64,000 nucleotides of DNA from Lucifuga dentata (Eukaryota > Chordata > Actinopteri > Ophidiiformes > Bythitidae), in assembly GCA_014773175.1 (NCBI GenBank), contig VXCM01000049.1, positions 186,001 to 250,000 of the forward strand, written 5' to 3'. The translations under genes and the position numbers were made by a program. How positions within the stretch are numbered: position 1 is the first letter of the stretch; every line of letters begins with the position of its first letter. The notes beneath the pieces are model-generated. The model saw only the letters and a program-made list of their open reading frames with translations. It ran no database searches and had not been told where the DNA came from. This document shows, in pieces, positions 48,036 to 57,799 of the stretch.

Positions 48036-48589
48036 TAACCAATGGGCTAAATTAAATTAAGTGCCTTTAAAAATGCAGAAAGGAGGAATGTATTGTACTG
48101 ATGTCATCCATCAACCTGTGTGTCTTGAGCAACATGAAGAGTGATGTGATTTGTGAAGTTCAGGTAGGAGTTTAGATGTTCCAATTCAGCTCAGACTCCC
48201 AGTACCCACCTTCCCTGCTGTCTCTTGATGCCTCTGGCCTCATAAATCATCAGCTTTCAGAAAATATGTGGGATAATGTGCCGTTATCCCCCCAATCCAA
48301 TTCCTGATTAATGACCTAATCTATGATGAGTATCTTATACATCCTTTCAAACTTAACTAGAATTATCCAGCTTTGTCACAGCCCACAATGTTATCAACTC
48401 AGTGGATAATGTGGGTGTATTATAAATATTTACACATCAGTTATCTGCACATATTGAAGCATATTTGCGATTCTCTTCTTTTATGAAGCAACAAATCAGA
48501 AAGAGGAAAAATATGTGTTTAGTTATTTAAAGTTTGTTTTGTGTGATAAAATATATATAACCAATGGGCTAAATTAAATTAAGTACCTT
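48036..48589. repeat. 32-bp direct repeat pair, 522 bp apart
   Basis: 48036-48067 and 48558-48589 match at 31 of 32 positions (core ACCAATGGGCTAAATTAAAT). The first copy begins 17 bp after the hAT target duplication. The intervening sequence is unrelated to other repeats in the window. Confidence 0.85.
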
Positions 48590-48599
48590 AGCCACCTTA

Positions 48600-50260
48600 G
48601 CAGATCTGACCTCAGCATAATAATTGTATTAGTATAGTATTAGCAGTTGTATTAGCAATAATTAGTACTTCTGCAGGCATTGTTAAGAGCATTGAGCATT
48701 AAAGATGGCTGGAATATAGAACAAATTCACCAATTAAAATAAGGGACACTTAATGAAAGTCACAGTGTTGTGGGCATGTCTGGCATGGAATTCAAACTCC
48801 CAGGTGTTAAACGTGTGTTTTATCACTGTGCTATGACATAGTCATAATGTTTAGCATTTAAAGAAAAAGCTAATTTATCTTACTTGATATGGTTTGTTGG
48901 GTCTATTTAATTTTACCAGGTGTTAGCACAGTCTGAAAAGCTTGATGCAAATTCATCCATTGGTTTTCTTTATTGAGTGTACCCCCTTTTTTTTTTTTTT
49001 TTTTTTTTTTTTNTTAAAAAAAAAAAAAAGTAAGGGCCAGGCACAGTGGAAAACTTTCCTCCTGGTCTTGTTCATTGTTTTCTATATTAGAATACAGCAG
49101 TGTGTGTTATGGCTATTATATAATAGTCACTTAACACAGGCGACACAACAAACTGTGTCCAAGTCACATTTTAATAGTTTTCTGTTTATCTGTTCATTCT
49201 CTTTTTATTTAACATAACCTGATTAGGAGGTAATTAACAGAAGTATTAATCACACACAGCCAAACACCATAAAGTACCCTGATATGACCAGAAAGGACAA
49301 AGTAAAAATCAAGAGGTTGTTCATTAATTCACTGCTTAACCTTGTTAATCCTCAGACATGCAAAGACGTGCAGCAGCATTAGCACATTACCATGGGGAGG
49401 TCTGCATCAGCACTTCACTTGAATTTTAATCAGGTTCTTTTGAGACAATATGCATGAAGAAGATGTGCTCAGTTGCCTGTGAAATAGCTGAGGAGTCTTC
49501 ATATATGATGCACTGAATGAGATTTTAATGTTTTACCAGTGAATTAGCACCATACTTTCATCTGCCTGCACTTTCACATTAGGTCTTTCAACAGTTTCAC
49601 TCAGTGAATTATGCATGCTTTGTTGCAACTTTCATCTTACAATTTTCAGGCTGTGAATATAGCACCTTGGTCATGTTTGGGGGTGGTTTTCAATCTTTCT
49701 CCTCATGTATGATATCCTGCATTGCTCTTACCAGGGGTGTTGTGCAAGACGGTGCACCTGAAGGATGTAATGACAGGAACACGAACAATCAATTATCTTG
49801 CTGCTTTTTTAAAAAAAAACCTTTTAAACAACCACAACAAATCCTTGTCTGTCTACTCAAGGTTTAGCTTTTGCTTCCACTGCAGCTTCACAGAAGGGGG
49901 AAAAAAAGGGAAATGACAGACCGAATGAACCCTGGTAAAGTGTGCACTAGGTAAGGGAGTGTGATAAATCTCCTGCCAGTCTTCACAATTTTCTTTACTG
50001 AGGGTATATCAGACTGTTGTAGTGGTATGACACATCATCTAAGAGGCAACCTCCTGAGCCATTTGCGCCTGTTAGTAGCTCACACACTCAGTATGGCACT
50101 TACAGTATAGTGATTTACACACCTCAGATAAATTGAGGGTCAGAAAAATGTCTGCTGCCAGAGAGGCCATCATCAGCCTGTCAGATGAGCTCTAAATCCA
50201 GCACACTGGACCGGACAATCCAGATGTCAGAACACTTTAACTAATAACACCATATATTAA
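48600..50260. other. Intergenic, no gene seen
   Basis: It contains a poly(T)-N-TT-poly(A) structure at 48987-49029 (N 49013). 49350-49540 is a complex, non-repetitive stretch with motifs such as TTTTAATC and TATGCAT that could be conserved non-coding sequence. No coding region. Confidence 0.45.
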
Positions 50261-50274
50261 ATTGATATTAGTCC

Positions 50275-50560
50275 AAACATCCACTCATCTATCTTCAACC
50301 ACTTATCCACAGACTCTCCCTAGCCATGTCCTCCTTCCTGGCGAATCCCAAGATGTTCCCAGACCAGATGAGATATATTATCCCACCAGAGGATTCTGGG
50401 TCTGTCCTGTGGTCTCCTCCCAGTTGAATCTACCTGGGGAGGCATCCAGATGGTATTCTGACTATATTCCCAAACTACTGCAGCTGGCTCCTTTCAGTGC
50501 AAAACAGCACTACTCCAAGCTCCCTATCCCTACGGTTAAGTCCCAACACCCAGGACAGGA
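50275..50560 (-). pseudogene. 3' fragment of an RTE/Rex3-type LINE
   Basis: On the + strand the order of phrases CACTTATCC, CCCTAGCCATGTCCTCC, CAGACCAGATGAGATATA, TCTGGGTCTGTCCTGTGG, CTCCTCCCAGTTG, GGGGAGGCATCCAGATGG and CTGGCTCCTTTCAGTG matches the complement of an abundant teleost LINE 3' coding end with a GATG-type tail (CATCCACTCATC at 50278). It is internally deleted and non-functional. The 106-codon + strand ORF over it is antisense and not a gene. Confidence 0.6.
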
Positions 50561-50599
50561 AGTCAATTTTTGTCGCTCGTAACTACTTCCATATTCTCA

Positions 50600-51650
50600 C
50601 GGCCAAAACTGAGGGTCTTGATCGTTTCTAAGCATTGTATAGTTTCATACTGGAAAAAAAACACATGATTTCTATTCGCATTGGTAGTTTTGCTGCTAAA
50701 AAAAACTGAGTAAGTGATAAAGACAGTGATTTCTGAAGATTCCCAGTACATCACTTACTTTTACTCTCATCGTGTGTTTGCTGACCTTTATCAGTGTAAC
50801 ACCTGCTGGTCAAAGGATGCCTTCATCAAATTGGAATTGTTCAAATCCTTGGAAAAGTTCTGCGCTAAGTGCTGAATAACACCCTTCCCTCCCCCGCATC
50901 TGGACTTTATCTTGACATCATGCATCTCATTGAAATGCAGCACAGTTGACTGCCAGGCATGCATCTTTGACATCTAATTTTCAAGCTGCTGATCCAGAGG
51001 GGCAGACAGACCTTAAATATCAGAGAAGAGGAGGTCTAGTGGCTCTGGCTCCCTTGGTCCCAACGTTGCTTTAATCACAGGGGCCTTTTGAACATGCTGA
51101 TGACAGCCAATAGTGCTTTTATAGATCCCCAACTTTCAACAGCAACCAGAGTAAAAGTGGGACACAAATAAATTAAATTTCTGGCTTCCATGGTGACCCG
51201 TAGACTAATTTCCCTCCCTTGCTTATTCTTTGTCCTTGTACTCATCTATGATTTATATTGCCTTAAGTTAAAGTTTGTATTGTATATTTTTAGAGTGTTT
51301 TGCCTCAGTAATAAACTTTAATCAAGATTTCTTCAAAACTAGATTTGTCTCTTTTTGGAAGAAAGAAAAAGGCTATGAAGACCAACTTATAATAACTTTC
51401 TGAGGTTTCATGGGAAGTTTTACAAATTTAATTTGCCTGTAGCGACTTGGAATTAAATTACCTGACTGGTCTTAGGTGGCACACATCAGCCATTTCTGTT
51501 ATTGTTTGATTTTGAACTCTCTTAGCTTTTGCAGCAGGACAAAACTGTGCACATTGTTTCATCTTTGAAATAACACCTGTTCGAGGCAGTATTATGATTT
51601 ATATTTTACGTTTTAGATAGTAAGGAGAATTTTTTTTTTTTACCTGTCTC
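50600..51650. other. Intergenic, no gene seen
   Basis: 51035-51170 is non-repetitive and relatively GC-rich, so it is a possible conserved non-coding block by eye only. ORFs show no domain. Confidence 0.45.
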
Positions 51651-51679
51651 TGTTTGTTTGCTGTTATCAGGATTACTCA

Positions 51680-52020
51680 AAAATTTATGAACAGTTTTTG
51701 ACAAAACTTGGTTGAAGGGTGGGGCATAGCTGGAAGAACCTCTTAGGTGTTGCCTATCTGATTTTCTTAAGATTGTGAAATAGGACTTTTATTTTCCCAA
51801 TATTTTAGTTGACTTCAAAATAAGTCAAAATAATACACCAATTTCAATGAAAACAAAACTAAGCCTATATATAAATGAAGCAGTTAAGTATTATTATTAT
51901 TATCATTTTTTTTATTGTTATTATTATTATCTTAGGCCAGTATATTATCACAAGACAAATTTTGTCTAGGCTTGATCAGCTTTGGTGGAGGCATTTTTAC
52001 TGTGAGGCAGATTCTTCTGT
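51680..52020 (+). repeat. Dispersed repeat family R1, copy 3
   Basis: It contains CAAAACTTGGTTGAAGGGTG, TTATCTTAGGCCAGTATATT, GACAAATTTTGTCTAGGCTT and TGGTGGAGGC, in the same order as copies at 33 and 40 kb. A TTATTA-rich run at 51891-51930 interrupts it. Confidence 0.5.
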
Positions 52021-52027
52021 GAATCTG

Positions 52028-52094
52028 TTTTTTTTTTTTTTNTTTTTTTTTTTTTGTTTGTTTGTTTGTTTGTTTGTTTGTTTTTGTTTTTTTA
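52028..52094. repeat. Poly(T)-N-poly(T) then (TTTG)n
   Basis: T-tract with N at 52042, followed by TTTG tetranucleotides to about 52084. Confidence 0.93.
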
Positions 52095-52099
52095 AAGAC

Positions 52100-53160
52100 T
52101 GTTCAAAGTTCCCAGTGACTTAAAGAAGTGCTGACTTTTTTTTTATGTATCACATTGTTACAATTAAAAAAGATTTAATTGCATGATTGTTAGTGGATCT
52201 TAAAAGTGTCCTTCCCATGTGATGATATACGAGGGAGAGAGAAACAATCAATGCATTTGTGCCATTGACTTTGTTGAGCTATTGCCTCTCACTAATAAAA
52301 CTGCTTGACAGGAATTCCATTAGAGCAAAAGGTTTCACTTAAAACAATCTCATCCAAGAGGCATGGAAATCAGATTTGACGGATGACTCTGCTGAAAACA
52401 CATGGAGGATAGTGCAAAATAAATGTTTTAATCCAAACAGAGAAGTGAAAATCAGAGTCAAGTTAAATAGCTTGCTTTTGAAATGTGGACAATCATTTGG
52501 GTATGATTAATGATATGTTTGAGAATCAGACCCAGCAAAAAGAAGAGAAGTAAGTTACCACGTTGTCCATTTTAATGTAACAAAATATAATGTTGTCTTA
52601 TGCAAATTCATCAAGAATGGTATCATAAAGTTACATATGTCACTCGCAAGACAGATTTTACCCAGAGGGCCTTTGGTTAAGGAAACTGCTGAGAGCAATG
52701 TTCCAGTCCACTTTCAAGACTCTAACAACTTCCTTAGTGGGCTTCCCCTGACTTGCTATTGGAATTGCGGCAGAGCAGATAAGATCATTTAATCAGAGAT
52801 GGCCTGATTTCTTTCTGCTGAAGGTTTCAGGAGTGATGTGTTTAACATCAATCACCAGAGGTTTGTGTTGAGCTGTTGGTAGTTTGTGGGAATGAGTGGC
52901 AGTTTGAGTAAAAGCTGCAAGGCCTCACAGCTACACATGACCTGGTGAGTATACATAACCCTTTCCTAAAGTTAAAGGTAAAAATGAAGGTTAAAGCCAT
53001 TACTTTCCATGAATTGTGATTTCCAATAGCTGAGCTATGTCTTTGTTGTAATGATGAAGCAGTCATTGTAGCACCTGCCAAATTTTAAAAAGCATCATCA
53101 ATTCTCACCTTTCTGCTGTGCCTGTAGCTGATTGTGCCCACAGAAAATGACATATGCAAA
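52100..53160. other. Intergenic, no gene seen
   Basis: No coding region or repeat was recognised. Confidence 0.5.
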
Positions 53161-53164
53161 TGTC

Positions 53165-53226
53165 TTAAAGGAGACATAATGTGTTTTTTGGAGGGGGGGT
53201 TCTTTTTGTTATTTCCTCATTTTTGT

Positions 53227-53262
<36 letters not shown>

Positions 53263-53480
53263 GTTTGTCTAACATAGAGCAAGCTGTGTTGAACACTGTC
53301 AAAGCTGCTAAACTTGAGGTTTATGCCTGTAGAAATGCATCCAGTAAGATGAATCATAGGTCCTGAACTCCCCTGAAAGCTTCATTTTTAAGTAGTCCTT
53401 TACTTCTTTAACATATTAACATCAGTATGTAAGAATCTGAATTTACTGCCAGTTCAGCCCACAGCTGCCTTCAGGAGGGT
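53165..53480 (+). mobile_element. Possible TTAA-type element fragment
   Basis: It opens TTAAAGGAGACATAATGTG, which resembles the start of a frequent teleost TTAA-flanked repeat, and contains a (TTTTG)n tract at 53221-53267. The other end is not resolved. Low confidence. Confidence 0.3.
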
Positions 53481-53595
53481 GCCTTAAAGTGACAGTAATT
53501 AAAATGACCTATTTTCTATTTCCACTCAGTGTGAACAGAAATGCTGCAGCAAGGGAGAGTAGAATTGGATCAATGTGCTTTTTGTACACTAAAGC
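53481..53595 (+). repeat. Dispersed repeat fragment shared with 17953-18060
   Basis: It has the same ordered phrases as at 18 kb (AAGTGACAGTAA, CACTCAGTGT, ATGCTGCAGCAAG, AGTAGAATTGGATCA, TTTTTGTACA). Confidence 0.55.
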
Positions 53596-53599
53596 ATAC

Positions 53600-54515
53600 A
53601 AAATGGCTGTATAGCTGACCCAAGAGAATAGACAAGAAGAGTCAGTGTGATAAATGGTTTAAGCATTGCTGCTGCCTCAGCATAAAACCTTCTCTCCTGC
53701 AGTGATGGTGGTAAATTTGTCACAATGGGAGGACCTTTCCCTGAGACCATTTCTGTATCATTTCTCATGGTTAGAGAATTCATTGAGCTGTTGGAGCACA
53801 ATCAGGTATGAATTGTGAGGGTAGCAATGGATATTACATAATCATAATACAATTCAGTGTGTCACAGTTATACCAACAGGGCCCTTCCCCTCCACCCAAA
53901 ACAGGTCCATGTCCCTCCAAGGCTTTGGATGAAATCAGATCAATCTGTGGGTGAAACAAATAATCCAAAGGTCTCAAACAAATAATTTTCTGGAGATGGT
54001 AGTTAATATTCTTTAACATACACAGACAAAATTTTGCTGTTGTCAATATGGACACATTTTAATGCTGCAAACCCAGTGTGTAACATATATGTGTTTCTGT
54101 CTTTTCAGGCAAATATGATATAAGAAATAAGGAAACAAGCATATGTTCACACCGTAAGAGCTCAGTTTAACATTGACTGATTGTGTAACTTCACTGACGG
54201 AATACTCACACTCAGTCAGACAATATGTGTGAATAGTATAAGTTATCAAAAATACAAAAACAGGCTGCACTGGAGAAACGTAGCATTTTGAGGCTAAGCA
54301 GAGCTGTAGCTTGTCAACTCACTGTAAAACAAACATGTTACTGGTGGAGAAGAGCGTGGACTGATGTAGAAGCCACCAAGTACCTCATCTGCTCATGGTC
54401 TGCTAACAGAAACCTTTCTGTCAGTGTTTCTGTGAATCTCTGTCTCTCTGTCTCGCTTAGAAACATAGTGCCATATTGAGTCTGATTTTTGATGGTACAA
54501 CAACATTTCACAAGA
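53600..54515. other. Intergenic, no gene seen
   Basis: No coding region or repeat was recognised. Confidence 0.5.
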
Positions 54516-54521
54516 TAACAA

Positions 54522-54553
54522 AAACCACACACTCTTAGAGGAGTGTGTGGTTT
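54522..54553. repeat. Perfect 13-bp hairpin
   Basis: AAACCACACACTC (54522-54534) pairs perfectly with GAGTGTGTGGTTT (54541-54553), loop TTAGAG. Confidence 0.85.
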
Positions 54554-54782
54554 ATGTTAAAGGATGTGACTGGATCAGTGTAGTTAACAATAAAAAGTTA
54601 CAAAATTGTAAATTCCACCAACCTCTAAATATATTATGGAGAGGCTGATAGACTAAAATTCCAGAACCAGAGTTATTCTGTGTGGCTCAGTGTCCCTCTC
54701 TTGCTCTATTTTTTTCCACCTCTACCTGCTTTTTCTTCCTCCACGACCTTGTCTTTGAGATACCACCACCGCCACTCCTTTG

Positions 54783-54785
<3 letters not shown>

Positions 54786-54816
<31 letters not shown>

Positions 54817-54828
54817 NGGGGGGGGGGA
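54786..54828. repeat. (AC)n, single N (54817), poly(G)
   Basis: An AC tract ending in AT, one N, then about 10 G. The N marks a probable contig join. Confidence 0.95.
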
Positions 54829-54829
54829 G

Positions 54830-55500
54830 TAAAAATGCCAGTTGCAGGTAATGTGTCGTTTTCTCACTCGGAATAACATTCTATTACTTCAGCATGTTCA
54901 TGTTGAAGTCAAGGTAACAAATCTTGCCTTATTTTATTTATTTATTTATTTTTGCATAGATGCATATGTGCATGTGTGCTCAATTCACTGGGCTATTTAA
55001 TATCCCAGGAAATTCATGGCCATCCATATTCAGGGCTATAATCTCACACTGCGGTGTATCTGCTCATATATTCGGTGAAGGGCATTCCCTTTCACTGGCT
55101 CCAGGGAAGCAGTAATAGTAACTGTGGCCCTTCTCATCTTACAATAGACAGTAAATGCAGTGCAACCATAGATCATAGATGGAATCTAATCAATAGTCTG
55201 TCTGTTGATAACAAACCTTCAAAGAGGAGGAAACAGCAGGGAAAAAAGAAGCAAAGACTCTTACTGATTGTTAATGAAACAGACGTAACATGTCCCAGAT
55301 ATCATCGTGCTACATGTTTTTTTTTTCTTTGTCACATCATTGATTGTTTAGAATAAATGAAATGATTGTGTAGGAGTTAAGGGTTTATAGATGCCAGTGT
55401 GAACTCTGCTGCATATTGACTCTGTAACAGAATGTCAGGCTACAAGCTAGTATTATCTTTGTATGTATCATCATGTATAGGCATTACAAACAAACAAACA
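54830..55500. other. Intergenic, no gene seen
   Basis: No coding region was recognised. The 100-codon ORF at 55054-55356 has no domain. Confidence 0.5.
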
Positions 55501-55503
55501 CAA

Positions 55504-55580
55504 ACAGGAATGTTCCATTCCTGTATTCAGTTTGTGAATAGATACAGGAATGTTCCATTCCTGTATCTATTCACAAACTG
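55504..55580. repeat. Perfect 25-bp-arm hairpin with an adjacent partial copy
   Basis: 55528-55552 and 55556-55580 are exact reverse complements separated by TTC. The central 23 bp of this palindrome (55544-55566) also occurs exactly at 55504-55526, 40 bp upstream, where it forms its own 9-bp stem. No coding frame explains it. Confidence 0.92.
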
Positions 55581-56014
55581 TACTGATAAGCTGGAATGCA
55601 TTGTATTGGTTTCACTAATGCATGTGGATAGTATTTCTGAGACCTGACTTTTTCCGTCTTTATAATGTCTGACAGCTCTGCTACACTGTGTACTGTCAGA
55701 TATATTTGCATTAGACAAATCAGCATCAACGGTGCAGATCACAAGAGACAGGTGTACTAGTTGCTGAACCTGCGGACAAAGTCATCAGGTTGGTACTTTT
55801 TGAACGGTCATTGTGTACTATATTGTCCAAAATGTCAGTCTTTTAGAAGCTATAAAGCTATAGGGGAAGAAAAAGATGAAGTATGATATAATAAGATTTA
55901 GCAGATAATCAGAATTATAGAACTGGGTCAAAATAAACCTAACCATGACATTCCTGCACTAGTGTTCCCTGTGCAAATATATACATTTCCAAACCTCTCT
56001 GGTGCACATTGTAC

Positions 56015-56140
56015 CAGAGGTGGGATCAAGTCATTGTTTTGCAAGTTACAAATATGTTCCAAGTCAAGTCCCAGCTCAAGGCAAGCAAGTCACAAGTCAA
56101 GACTAGCAAGTTCAAGTCAAGTTACACATCCTAAACACTG
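56015..56140 (+). mobile_element. hAT-like repeat fragment rich in CAAGTC
   Basis: It begins CAGAGGTGGGATCAAGTCAT and continues with repeated CAAGTCAAG units. This opening (CAGAGGTGGG.CCAAGTC) is typical of a very common teleost repeat. The 3' end is missing or decayed. Confidence 0.55.
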
Positions 56141-56198
56141 TTTTGAGTCATAAGGTGCTCTATTAAATCTAGGGTAATAATTTGTATAGTCAGCACAT

Positions 56199-56444
56199 TT
56201 CCATCCATCCATCCATTTTCTGTACCCATTTGTCCTGTTGAGGATCACGGGGGGCTGGAGCCTATCCCAGCAGTCATAGGGTGAGAGGCGGGGTACACCC
56301 TGGACAGATCGCCAGTCTGTCACAGGGCTGATACATAGAGACAAACAAACTCATTCACACTCTCATTCACACCTACAGGCAATTTAGAGTTTCCAGTTTC
56401 CAGTTTTAGAGTTTCCTGCATGTCTTTGGAGGTAGGAGGAAGCC
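56199..56444 (-). mobile_element. 5'-truncated tRNA-type SINE with 12-bp target duplication
   Basis: TAGTCAGCACAT flanks it exactly (56187-56198 and 56445-56456), the signature of target-primed insertion. The + strand begins TTCCATCCATCC (the complement of the 3' GGAT tail), and the body matches the copies at 30.0, 35.7 and 36.2 kb. The intact duplication suggests it is the youngest SINE copy here. Confidence 0.85.
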
Positions 56445-56459
56445 TAGTCAGCACATACT

Positions 56460-57755
56460 GCAGATATAATTAATGGTTGCATAAATGTATAATTTTTAAT
56501 AATTTTAGCTATCAATTCTCAGGATCCTATTAATCCATCTTTAATTCTAATTACAGCCTGCACTTTGTACATTTTATATTATGCATGTGTGCAGGTCTTC
56601 AAGAGAGAAGTGGAAGTCCTACCACCAAACCAATCTCATTTTAACCCACTTTCTTTTCAAATACTGATATCTGAAATCTCCCGAATCTCCTCCTGACTCT
56701 CATGTCTCCTCTTATGTTTGAAGCACAAGTGCTGCACACCAGCTGGACTGAACACTTTGTTTCAGGTCACTGTTGATTGAATTTCCCTGTAATCTGTCCT
56801 TTGGAACAAGCTTCCTTAATTCTCAGGAGCACAAAAATACCTTGCAGTCTGTTTTTAATTTGTCACACTGCACATAAGTAAAAGACTACGAGCTGGTGCA
56901 TTTCAAAACATTTCAAGTCCAACTTCCTTCATTAGAGCTAATTAAATCTGTCATAGCAATTATTTCTCAGAGTTTTGCGGTTCTTGGCATTGACTGTGAT
57001 GCCTTACCCTGCTGCAGAATTGACAGTAACTTCTACAAGATAATAGATCTTCCGGACAATACATCACAGTGAAAGTAAGCTGTGCACAACATTGATCTCC
57101 TTGAATTTTCTTTGTCAGTTGTTATTTGCTTAGGGTAATTAGTTGAAGATGGTGGGTGAGCCGCCTCTGCTTTTTTTGAAACTAGACATAACTCCTGGAG
57201 GCTTTAAATAAAATGAATAAGACTGGCTTGCAGCAATGCTCTCAATTAGTTTTAACAGAATGTATAGAGACAAGCTAAATGATGGTGTTGCAAATGCAGA
57301 TGTAAGTGGAATGTCACATCATAAATTTTTACCCATATCACATGCTGTATTGTGCAACCTACACATGTGCACCCACACTTTATATAGTGTTCATCAGGGG
57401 CAAAGTTCTAACCACTTGGACAAACACATCAGACATGATTAGAATGACAATGAAGCCATCACAGCTAAGAGGTCAAACACGGGTCTGCAATAATGATTAG
57501 TTCCACAACAAATGACCCTTAGCTTCTGCAGTGGTGACTACTAATGATACGTGATACATATGACCTGCAATGGCTCAGGATCGGCATATAAGTGCAATAG
57601 AGATGTATGTTAAAAATTACTTTGTAGGAACAGTCTGACATTTGGGGAATATTAACCATGTCTGGATGAGAATGTGAAGATCAATTTGTTGGTCAGAGTC
57701 ATACATAATTTATATTAGCTCAAACTCTGGAAGCATGAGGAAGTATCTGAGCTGA
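56460..57755. other. Intergenic, no gene seen
   Basis: 56925-57175 is non-repetitive and carries homeodomain-like cores (GCTAATTAAATC, GGTAATTAG), so it is a possible conserved non-coding block. No coding region. Confidence 0.4.
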
Positions 57756-57760
57756 AAGTG

Positions 57761-57799
57761 AAAAAAAAAAAAAAAAAAANAAAAAAAAAAAAAAAAAAC
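57761..57799. repeat. Poly(A) with single N (57780)
   Basis: A homopolymer split by one N. Confidence 0.9.

Noticed and set aside
50262..50582. 106-codon ORF, plus strand
   Set aside because: Antisense to an RTE-type LINE fragment.
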